Shown here in pieces: positions 1 through 9,800 of a DNA stretch of 64,000 bases. Numbering within the stretch: the stretch's first letter is position 1; each line of letters begins with the position of its first letter. The notes beneath the pieces are model-generated. The model saw nothing but the letters and a program-made list of their open reading frames with translations. It had not been told where the DNA came from and ran no database searches. The stretch comes from Taenia hydatigena. Taxonomy: Eukaryota; Platyhelminthes; Cestoda; Cyclophyllidea; Taeniidae. The DNA lies in NCBI GenBank assembly GCA_036345935.2, contig JADWOT020000001.1:22935187-22999186 (forward strand), read 5' to 3'. Made by a program: the position numbers and the translations under genes.

Positions 1-1584
1 CCACCCACGACCAATGCGGACCCTAACCAAGAGCACGAAACAATCAAATCAGTGATAGATACATTTTTTTTAATGTAAGGGGCGCATCCAAGCACATGAC
101 TATTGCGTATCTAAAAGAGAAAGCGGACGTCAACACATCGTACGAGGGAGTCAGGCTCATTAAATCAGCTACCAACAGGTGTATGGACTTTTTATTGTCA
201 TCACCGACACTAACCTGCACGAACGACGGCAAAGTAGCACGGAGATTTCTGAAAGCGCAGAGTTTAGAGTGAGCATTAATCAGCTAAAGTCTGTTATCAT
301 AAAAAAAATCAACGGATTGACAGATAAACACTACATCATTTTGACGACTCACCTTCCCGGACAGAACCTAAAGAGATCAAAGAAGGGCATTATCAGACGT
401 TCGTCATTAAATCAAAGTTGGGTAACACACGGTGGGTTCTGAACCGTGCTTGCTAAAAAAGCCGTTACCACAACTAATAAAAGACGAAAGATTCATCAGC
501 AAACCTGTACGACGCGGAAACAACGCAGCACCCAGCGCGAGCCCACGCGGTGCCAAGCGCAGACGAATGGATGGACTATGTACTCGCTTAAACAAAGGCA
601 CATTCGCAAGATGTAGAATGAAAAATACAAGGCAGAATTTTAGCTGTGATCTAATAAATAAACCAAAAAATTTTAAACCTTTTTAAATTTACTGTAATTT
701 TTCAAGAATTTTTTATTAAAAATGCTTTGAACGCTTTTCACAGAAATTAGCTCCCTTACTATATTTTGTAAGCAATCATTGAGCTTTCCTCCAGACCATA
801 ACTAGTTTTGACAGCCTTGAAGTTAAGTTTTCCTTCTGATACACTTCGTCACTGCTCAACATACTCTCATTGCGAAAGATCCAAGTTATGTAGCAGGAAT
901 TGCGCTCTTCCTGCGTCACGACTCATGACACACCATAACATGCACTAGCTGCCATTCCACCACAATCGTCAGGGATTTGGTAGGCGCATGTGCCGAACAC
1001 ACGACAAGAAAATTCAATACACCCGAGATTGTCCACAAACATGCGAGGCCGACGAACCCTCCCAAGGCAACCTACCGTCTTCAGGGCACTGCACAGTACC
1101 TCGCCTTCGACCGACTTACCCCCCCCCCCCCCCCCCAAAATCCTTTTGCCCAACAGAACATCAAACAAATTGGGAACCCACACCCAACGAGGTGATACAT
1201 CGGAGGGATCTACATTCCCTAACTACTGAAACGAACACCTGAACCTGAACAAAGTCGCAACGATGCCAGGTGGGAACAACAAGCCTGCGTCAAACGCCAC
1301 AGCACCCCTCCACGGTGGTGGCAGAGAGGCAGGTTGCCGACAACCTCACACCACAAAGACCTCGAGGCGCACACTAAGTGCTGTCGATGCACAACCGCGT
1401 TCGTACTAGGTATTAAAGTGGAGATGCGCCTCACAAAGGTAAGTTTTCTCCCCAAAGATGATTAAAATGTCCTCTACAACCTGGATGACCACAGGTAGTG
1501 ACGAAATGCATAACACTTACAAAAAAGCAATGTCATACATAATAAGCTAAGTGCAAAATACACGAAGACTCCAAAATGCATATG
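1..1584. other. Left end, no gene assigned
   Basis: No gene recognised upstream of the ARMC1 stop. A plus-strand frame around 95-270 (with KEKADVNTSYEGVRLIKSAT) looks protein-like but matches nothing I know and could be a fragment of a gene or repeat outside the window. The stretch also contains an 18-base C run. Confidence 0.4.
1119..1136. repeat. Poly(C) run, 18 bases
   Basis: Uninterrupted run of C in the left intergenic stretch. Such runs are prone to length error in sequencing. Confidence 0.9.
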
Positions 1585-3734
1585 CTACCAAAAGATAGTC
1601 CTCTCAAGAAGATCGGAGAGCCATCCACTAAGGCCACGGCTAGTGTCGCTAGCGTCATTAACAACAGCATCTCGACGCTGCGGCACGCCGCGATTCGGGT
1701 CCACCTCAAAGATGTCCGCATCGTCTGCCAGGTAGGGCTTCATCGGCTGCGGCTTTTGTCGCGTTTTTAGCTGCCTTGGCGGTGGCATGGTATTTGACAC
1801 AGCGGTGTAACTGCTGCGTACAGTGTCGCGACGTTGGAGTGCAGCTCGTGAACAACTAGAAATGGAAGGGAAAGGACTTCGTCAAAACTTGAAGAGCAAG
1901 ACGCAAGTTCTTCAGCGTGAAAAACTGAGAGGAATCACGAAAGACTTCCGACGTCAGCGGAACCATCAAGACACTGTGAGGAATTAACTTGGTGATTTGG
2001 TCTTACTAGGGGTGCATGTAACGCTATTACAGAAAGTAATTGTCGAGAGTATTTGAATAGAGGAAGGTTCAGACAAATTTTACCGCGTTGGGATTCCGGG
2101 TAAAGCCATGAGTAGTAAGAATTAACTCAGTTATTAGAACGAGACAACCGCGAAAAAGCTGTTCGAAACTTCAAAATCGAATGAAGATTGCTGCATTTGT
2201 ACGCACACAAAAGTGATGAGATTCGACATCGACACTGACACGAACAGAAATGCACTAGGACGCTGAATAGTAGCGAATTTGAGCAATTATAAACACAGCA
2301 CCAGCAGACGCGCATTTAATGTAAAAGCGTGCAAATTTAAAATACTCACATCTGACAAAATATGTGAAAAATCAGAGCAGAATAGCAGAAACACAGCCTG
2401 TATCATTAAAGAATTGGAAACAAATAAACTAGTAGTGATGTTTGACATTAAAAGAAAGGCATGGAACAGTATCAGATGATATGTCAGTGCAAAACATCAG
2501 GTGCCATTGAAAATGAAAACTATAGATCCAAGGCTAGAAGTTAGTTTGAAAAAATCAAGTTACAACGCAGTAGAGTACCCCGTAAAGCAAGGGAGGAAAA
2601 TGAGCGCTAATCTAATGTGAGCGTTTAGAGTGAGAAAGCTTCAGGGTCAGAATATGAGCGACCGCATGCTCTCGAAACAACAACGCCATGGAATAGCTTC
2701 TTAAAGTCGAAACAATATGTTTAAGAGGTGTACTTAACTTATGGATTACAGGAAAAGGACTTCAAACACAACACAAGACTTCAAATGGGAAGAAAGGCGG
2801 TAAAACATAAACGGCCTGATGCAGCAGTACGATGGGAATAAAAACATTAAGATGGCGCATTATAGCTCCACGAAGAATCAGCGAGATCCACCTCAGAAAC
2901 TCAAAACATTCACGATGTCATCAACAACCGAAAAAAAGGTAAGAAGCCACACTTGAAAGAATGGACTTACTTCGACTTCCGCCTTCGAATAAAGCAGGTG
3001 GGCGTATCAGTCAGACCTTTTTCCAAGGCCAATTGTTGGCAGGCAGCAGTAACTTTGTCGAGAATTTGTTCCGGCTCAACGGTATCTACAGCCATCACAA
3101 CGACACGACACTTATTCAACTGGAAAGTTATACTAACGATTCCTTTAATAGTGAGCAGTTGCGACTCTATCACCTTTAGATCGGACTAGAAAAAGATAAA
3201 TAAAGGTAAACAATCAAGCACAAAAACAACGAAACATACCATATCTAGATTTTCGGCCAACTGGACAACAACGGAATGGGATTTGCATTGGCTTTTCAAT
3301 CTAGGTGTTTTAGTGTTTGACCTAAAATAGTCAAACAAGCGTTCCAAAATGCCTTTTTAGGAATCGCCTCGTAGGGTAAAGACGCTCGTAAAGGCTATGA
3401 GCAAGTGCCTTTACTTCTAGTGGGATGTTCTCATTCTCTTCTTGAAGCCTTAAAAGCTGATCACGCAACCCATGCAGCCTAGAAATGTGGATCGGCCCAT
3501 TTGCGCGTTTTGATAAAGCAACGAATGTCTTCAAAATGGTAGGTAACCCATCAAAATTACCTCAAGAATATCCGATATTATCGAAGGATTTTCGTTCGAG
3601 AGCAAAATCACAAGACCACTTAACGAGGTCGTGTCCTGAATTGCAAAAAGCTTACTGAAACTTACTGTAAGTAATGAATCGCAGTGCAAATCATCCAAAG
3701 CGATCGCTTTGAACGACCCAACCAAACCTTTCAT
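1585..3734 (-). CDS. ARMC1: ARMC1 homologue (armadillo repeat-containing 1), 6 coding exons
   Basis: Rebuilt exons (join, minus strand): 3734-3666, 3635-3561, 3528-3341, 3300-3240, 3185-2971, 1774-1585. All phases agree and give 265 aa; human ARMC1 is 282. Seen: an N-terminal helical ARM-like part (SGLVILLSNENPS aligns with human PGLILFMDHPNPP, then ALSKRAN), a central segment LLTIKGIVSITFQ matching human LLKIKGVISFTFQ, and a C-terminus GWLSDLLERTIFW* matching the human ending SRSFYW*. Known of the family: ARMC1 associates with mitochondrial MIB/MICOS components and affects mitochondrial distribution. The central part looks like a ferredoxin/HMA-type fold (inference). Introns are 30, 32, 40, 54 and 1196 nt; the 40-nt one would be GC-AG. 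The ATG directly follows an AG, a possible trans-splice acceptor. Divergent from MRPL58. Identity is firm; the 3340-3301 intron is the weakest boundary. Confidence 0.88.
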
Positions 3735-4357
3735 CTATCAAACGCGAAGCTAAACGCAGTGCACTTGTTGAGTGGCGTAAACAAACAAAAAGGTGTAAAC
3801 TATTGATTACAGATCATTCAAATTTAATACATGTCACCGGAGGTTTCCGATACGTATATAGGTTCTTATAAACAAAGAAACATTATTATGCCAACTACTC
3901 TAACAGCCGGCAGTTTTTCCGACACAAAAAACACTCACAAACTCGGTCTACAGGACGTTACGACTCGCTCTACTCTAATATAAGGCAAGTAACTTAGCAA
4001 TCACTGCATTAACAGTCGATGCATGCGTAAAGCGATAAGCGCTTCATGCTTCACTTTGTAATTTCGTTGTTCGGCTCAAAGTTTGCTTGGCAACACCTCT
4101 GTACATATTTAATACTGAGTATCGGTGGCATTACCAGCCCCCTTCACAGACAATAATCACAATCTTACAAAGTTAATTAGCAAAAATATGGGTATTGCTG
4201 GCGCGGAAAACCGCGCCGATTTGTGTAGCAGTAGTTATTGCATAATTAGGATGCTTCTCTACCTTTTGAATTATGCAAAGTTAGACCTTTAAATCGGGCC
4301 GAATTATTGGCTGCATCTATTACTCTTGTTTCTTGCTGGCCTTTTAACTCACTTGAA
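3735..4357. promoter_or_regulatory. Divergent intergenic region between ARMC1 and MRPL58
   Basis: The ARMC1 (minus) and MRPL58 (plus) start codons lie about 620 bp apart, head to head, so this stretch probably carries both promoters and the 5' leaders. I see no convincing TATA box or other motif. The call rests on gene layout only. Confidence 0.45.
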
Positions 4358-5273
4358 ATGGTGTCACGTCTTTTACTAAGGGTGTCGAAGCTAGGTATCA
4401 ACCCCGCACAACTCTGTACCGCTATTTGCCAGACATCAGCCTCAAAGTTAGCTTCATTTGTACCTTCACGGGCATTCTCTACAAGTGATCCTGACTCATT
4501 GAATGCTGCAACAGTTTGTCCCCTTTATGAATGAACCTTATTGCTTTATAGCAACAAAAGGACACTTTCGGTGGATTTATACCATTAGGTTGGTTCTACC
4601 ATTTTGTTTACTTTCTAAGATGAGATTCAAATAACATACTCTTCCTCCAGTGGTCCGGGCGGTCAGCATGTCAACAAAAGTAGTTTGGTATTGTTAATGC
4701 CTTTGTACTTCTTAAAGGTCACACTAAAGTCCAGATAAAGTTTCACATTGCCTCTGCAACATGGATTCCTGAGCAGTTAAAACCATACCTTCTCGAAAAG
4801 GTAGGCTGTGTGCTAAAAATTCACACGTCTGTAGGAGTCGCACCGTATAACTAAGGATGGCCATTTCATTATTCAGTCAGACAGAACTCGGCATCAGCTT
4901 CTCAATCAAGCTGATTGTCTTGAACGCATTCGAAGAATGATAAGGGAGCGTTTATCCGAAATGAACAAACCCCAGGCGTCTGCAGAAACCCTTGAAAAGC
5001 ATCGGCAGTGGTAAGCAGCAGACGCCATGCTCTTTGCCCTAGCTCACTGTACTACTCTGCAATTATCGATTACACTTTATCATCAAGTGTTGCGTCTGGC
5101 GTTCACCATCATTTGTATCCCTGCGCAATTAGATTTGGCGTTATCTTAGGCAATGCTCCCTTGCCCTTTGTGATTTCAGCCGTGTTCGGGCAAACGAGAA
5201 GCGCTTGGCCATCAAGCGTACCGATTCCATGACTAAAGCCTATCGACGAAGACCGTCTCAGTGGGATTTATAA
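4358..5273 (+). CDS. MRPL58: Mitochondrial peptidyl-tRNA hydrolase MRPL58/ICT1
   Basis: Exons supported: first exon from ATG 4358 to about 4470-4515 (donor uncertain), then 4620-4679, 4718-4800, 4835-5010, 5180-5273 (TAA). The GGQ release-factor domain is intact: SSGPGGQHVNK, then FHIASATWIPEQL (human FHLATAEWIAEPV), then a QADCLERIRRMI stretch (human LADCLQKIRDMI) and a basic KRxxIKRT...YRRRP tail. The first exon reads MVSRLLLRVSKLG...SRAFSTS, a plausible mitochondrial presequence. Known role: codon-independent peptidyl-tRNA hydrolysis on stalled mitoribosomes, as an integral large-subunit protein. Introns of 38 and 34 nt are seen. Candidate first-exon donors that keep phase are at AFSTA|gtgatc or ATVT|gtcccc; I cannot choose. 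The start at 4358 is preferred over the upstream non-ATG opening of the frame. Confidence 0.9.
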
Positions 5274-5331
5274 TAGCCCCTTCGCCACCTCCTCTTGACC
5301 CCCCTTCTGTACATTCGTAGTCTCTGCCTCA

Positions 5332-5337
5332 AATAAA
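5332..5337 (+). terminator. Polyadenylation signal AATAAA of MRPL58
   Basis: Canonical AATAAA about 60 nt after the MRPL58 stop codon, on the sense strand and before TRIAP1 begins. Seen in sequence; the cleavage site is inferred. Confidence 0.6.
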
Positions 5338-5840
5338 TGACGAATTTTTTACAATCACGCTTTCTCATTGCCAAGTTACCTAGGTTCACTTTTGTTTCCC
5401 TGGCGCTCGGGTGTTTTTTTCCTGCTGGTTGATGATTAGGCTTTGATTTATTTATTAAAACTTACGGATTTCCTTTCACATAAAGATCTCTTGCTTATAC
5501 TTCTTATATGGAGCTTCCTGGCTACTCTGCAACGCCTCTCGCTGGGACTTTTTTCGGAGCTTACTCGTAAATTGTGTTCCGAAAAATAAGTAGCTTTCAT
5601 TTGCATTTTTTTCAGTATTTAATCAAGCTTCAGTCCACGTCTAACTACCGCCCAAGAGTTCCGACTGCCGCCTGATAATTACTTGGGCTTGTGTTTTGAC
5701 GAGTTCTATCACCCGGCACCACCATGTCTATTGTCAAGCCATCGACGATGCGCTCGTTCTCATGCAGTAGATGTGAAGCGTTTTTGTCAGCTTAGTCAAG
5801 TTTACTTGAAGTCATTCAATGGGTTTCATTCTACTATCAG

Positions 5841-6155
5841 ATGCCTGATCCGGAACCGAAGTCATCACCGAAGAAGGAGGACCTTCCGTCCGCCCGCCTA
5901 GGTAGCGTAGCCTTGGAGTGCAATAAGCTCAAAGACGAGTATGAACAGTGCTTCTTCGACTTCTTTCCTCGCTTCCTCTGCGGTGAAAAGTTTAAGGAGG
6001 ACCCATGCGCTTCGCAATTGGAGGCCTATCGTCAGTGCCTGCGTCGCCACCTGAGTGGGCATATGGGCGTAGATTTGGACAAACTCGATGCTCAACGCAT
6101 GTCCGCTGCCGAGATGGCCGAAGCCATGGCTCAGGGAACGAGTCGAAAGCCGTGA
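5841..6155 (+). CDS. TRIAP1: TRIAP1/Mdm35-like twin CX9C protein
   Basis: Single open exon of 104 aa. Twin CX9C motifs are visible: C27-X9-C37 (CNKLKDEYEQC) and C56-X9-C66 (CASQLEAYRQC), with an extra Cys47. The pattern KxEYEQCF...DPCxxxxxxYxQC matches vertebrate TRIAP1 (REYDQCF...DPCTDLFKRYQQC). Known of the family: an intermembrane-space chaperone (Mia40-oxidised) that pairs with PRELID/Ups proteins to move phosphatidic acid toward cardiolipin synthesis; also called p53CSV. It is longer than the human 76 aa because of an N-terminal Pro/Lys/Ser extension and a C-terminal Met/Ala-rich tail. The ATG immediately follows a pyrimidine-rich stretch ending in CAG, so the mRNA is probably trans-spliced or begins with an upstream non-coding exon. 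Same strand as MRPL58, with 567 bp between the MRPL58 stop and this ATG; convergent with SMARCC. Confidence 0.92.
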   Translation: MPDPEPKSSPKKEDLPSARLGSVALECNKLKDEYEQCFFDFFPRFLCGEKFKEDPCASQLEAYRQCLRRHLSGHMGVDLDKLDAQRMSAAEMAEAMAQGTSRKP

Positions 6156-6870
6156 AAGCGATTACTTCCTTCCATTCTGTACAGAGCGTTCGTGAGAACT
6201 TCCCATACACATTAACACACACATAACAGACAACCTGCGCCTGTTACCAGGTAGCCTTTCCAACTGTGTGTACTTGTTGAGACCTTTTTGATCGGGAGAA
6301 TGTTCAACGAGTTGCCATTATGCAAATCGAACTGTTACAACCAACTACAATGTTTTTGTCGAGGAAACTGGGTGGTTTTGTAAGGATAGAGGAGTGGATC
6401 ACTTACACCCCTTGGACTTGTCCTAGCTTTCGAAGTCACGCCGTATCCTTAATTCCTCTTGTTCAGAGATATCAAGACCCGTAAGAAAGATTGCAGCCCA
6501 ATCTCCAGAACACTTCAGATCATCTCACTTGACATGAACTGAAATCAGGAATGGAAGTTGAAGAAAAGCCATCAGAATAACAAACTCAGCGGATATGCGC
6601 TGCCCGCTCCCCATCTCAATTTCTTCCATGGTACAAGGGCGGCGGCGTAAAAGCTGAGTTTCAACCAACGGTAAAAGTGGCGTATTTGTTTGGAGTATAT
6701 ATTGCAGGAGAGTGATATTTGTAATGACATCGGGTAAGAACACACAGGCGGGGAAAGATGGACAGAGGGACGCAAAGAGATAATACAACGTGAGAGAGGT
6801 CAGACAAAATGCAAAACGCCAAGACCAAGAAGAATAGTAAAAAAGGGGTGCGAATACAACCAACCTTTCC
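6156..6870. other. Convergent 3' region between TRIAP1 and SMARCC
   Basis: About 700 bp between the TRIAP1 stop (plus) and the SMARCC stop (minus). It should hold both 3' UTRs. I see no further gene; open frames here run into the SMARCC last exon antisense. Confidence 0.5.
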
Positions 6871-9800
6871 TCATGCCTCATCCTCCTCCTCCTCATCTTC
6901 CACAACCTCATCCTCACCTTCATCTTCACCCTCCACATCACCCCCAACCTCATTCTCGCCGTCTCCGCCTGTCTCATCAACACCATGCCCTACATCCTCG
7001 TCCCGTTCCATGGGTTGTGACAAATGCTGCTGTGAATCGACTGGCATAGGCATCTCTTCCTTTCGATTTCCTTCCACTTCTTCCGTCAGCATAGAAGGCG
7101 GTGGAGGTGCAGCAGAAGACATCTCATCTTCAATCGACGTCTTGGACTCCGTCTTCATAGCGATATCAGGCATTCCCGCCTGTGGAATAGATTGAGCAGC
7201 CATGAGTGACGAGTGCTGTTGCTGTTCCAACGACATTGGCGGGATCGCTGAGGGTGCCAGTTTTGGTGGACCAACAACAACCATACCGGGAGTCATCTCT
7301 GGTTGCCTTGTCTGCGCCATTGGAGCTGGACGCAGCTGTGGTGGGGCGGCTTGAATGAAAGGGGGACGGAATTGTTGCTGCTGTTGCGGAGGCAGCTGCA
7401 CTTGTTGTGGTCGAATCTGTTGAAGCGAGATGTTTGGTGGTGGTGGGGGTGGTGGCGGCTGCGCTGCCACTTGAGACGGCATTGGTGCCGTCTGTTGAAC
7501 CACAACTTGTTGTTGTTGCTGTTGTTGGACAATTGCACGAGCCTGGCTCTCCATTGTCTTAATCACCTCCATATGGAAGGCCTGTCGGTCATGCATTAAC
7601 TGTTGACGCGCCTGCTCCAACATCTCGTGCTCGCGTTCGAGAATAGCCTCTAGTTCCTTTAAAAAAAAATAATTCGAATTAGATCAGTCATATTTAATAA
7701 ACCCTTTCAGAAGTACACTACACGGGACTAACCTGGAACTGTTTGAGCTTGATGTCCAATTTCTTGAGCTGCGTTTCCACGAGTTGCGCAACTAGGCCCT
7801 TGATGCGTTTCTCCTCCACGCTGGCTAGGTGTCGTGCCTTCGTTGCAGCTGCAGCTAGTGCGCATGCTGCCGCGGTCCCCAAACTGTCGAGATTCGGTGG
7901 GAGACTGTTTGTCGATGGTGCGCCTGACTTCTTTTTGGCTCCAGTCTCACTTCCTCCACCAGCCTCCCCTGCCCCTTTCACAGCTGCCGCTTCATCCATC
8001 TCCGTCTTTGTCTGCTCAGATTTACCCTCTTCGTCCGTTTCTGCCTCCTTTTCCTCTTGTCCAACTTCGCCCTCTATAGGCTTCATTTCTCCCTCACTCC
8101 TGCTGCTTGCCTTCTGAGCAATTGTACTCTCATTCATTTCTTCCAGTGACTTTTCTGCAGACTCAGAGGTTTCTTCTTTCGACTGTTGTTCGTCCTCCCC
8201 TTCCCCAGCCGCCTTCTTTTTGCTATCCTCCGACTTGACGATGCCAAGCTCATCGAGACCAAACTTAGTGGGATCCACCTCACGACCCATGCGTACGGCA
8301 GCCTGAACTCGAGCCTTGTGCTCGTGTAGCAGACCCGCAGGAACCTCTTCCCGCATCTGGGCGTACTCCTTCAACGCCGCTGAAGCTGCGCTGGCAGCGA
8401 CGCGTGGATCAACCACAGCGGCGAGGAATGCCACTGTGGAGAGGATGGGGTTTCCCGCTTTAGAAAAGGGCGGCTGGGGGTGAGCAGCGTCTGCCAACGC
8501 AGAGCAGCAGATACTACCAAAATCACCCTCCAGATAGGCGTCTTCTATGGGTAAGCGCAAGAAGTGCAGAATGCACTCGTCTTGTGTGCGACTACCCACA
8601 TGTTCCGCCACTTTGTTCCAGTCGTCGCGGTACATTTCGAGAGCTTCGAGAAGGAGCAGAGTCTCCTGATCCGTCCAACCGTCTTTCGTGGCGCCCTTGG
8701 TGAGGATTTGGTTGGTTGCCATGGTACCCGCGACTCCACCAGCCTCGCTATTGCCTGACAAATATTGGTCGCTGCGGAGGAGGGGATCACCAGTTGATGG
8801 TGGAGGACCTACGCCTGTAGACACCGCCGACCCCACAGGCAGCGCCTGTCCTGGCTGCATTGTGGAAGGTCTGCCTTCCAAATCGAGTTCAGGCTGGTTG
8901 AAAAATCAAAAATTCCACAAGTGAGCGGCACCGTTAAAACGAGTCTTTAACAGCACGGACGTCAACAGTTAACTATTGGAAAGTATGACAATTCGGTTAA
9001 TAAGGCCCCAGAGAAAAAGTACATCATCAAGGATCCGATTTTCTATTGTCATAATATGACACCAACAATATGGCACAAAGCTGATCCAATACAACTGCTT
9101 CTACTCAAAAACCAAAGAAAATGGCAATTGCCTCCGAAATGAGGATATTCTACAGGATTTGAAGCAAACAACTATCACAGGACGGCAAAAAACAGCATGT
9201 TTTTTACGTCAGTATCAGACAAGGAGGTTCAAACGCTACAGGCATGTAAAAATGGTAACAAACATCGAATTCTCTCGAAAACTTGACAAGTAGCCGTTTG
9301 GTATATTCAAAGAATTAAAAGACAATGAAGAAAAGGCACTGATTTAGGACATTAACGAAACATTTGAGAGAGCAGCCAATGCACAAGAAATTATGAGAAA
9401 TGAGTCACTTTGAACTAACCTTAACTCCAGTTTTAATCTCACTATCAGTCCCCTCAGTCTTCCCCACTTCACCGACCTGTTCCTTGGACTGTTTTGCTGC
9501 TTCTTCAGCAAGGGTTGCCATAGCAGCCTGATTCTGACTGCCAAGAGGCTGCAACCCACTAGCGCTGTCGGTGAGAACGTTAAAGTGGGCAGTAGATGGC
9601 GGGCCAAGGCTTGCAGCTACGGCCAGACGGGCGGCCTCAGAAGGCATCTGCGCAGTGCCGCCGGAGGGCAGTAGGGGTGCGGCAACCTGGTAATTAATTA
9701 AACCCCATTGTTCAAGGAAGGCGTGCACACGCAGCACACTGCACACATCGCCTGTGAGGTTGCGTCGGCAAGCAGTGAAGGTGAGATACTCCTGCGGATT

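Noticed and set aside
6809..7195. Plus-strand Ser/Pro-rich open frame
   Set aside because: It is the antisense shadow of the SMARCC last exon; the Ser runs come from Glu/Gln codons read on the other strand.
7743..8117. Plus-strand Ala/Ser-rich frame opposite the SANT exon
   Set aside because: Antisense shadow of the SMARCC SANT/Glu-rich exon, which matches a known family in full.
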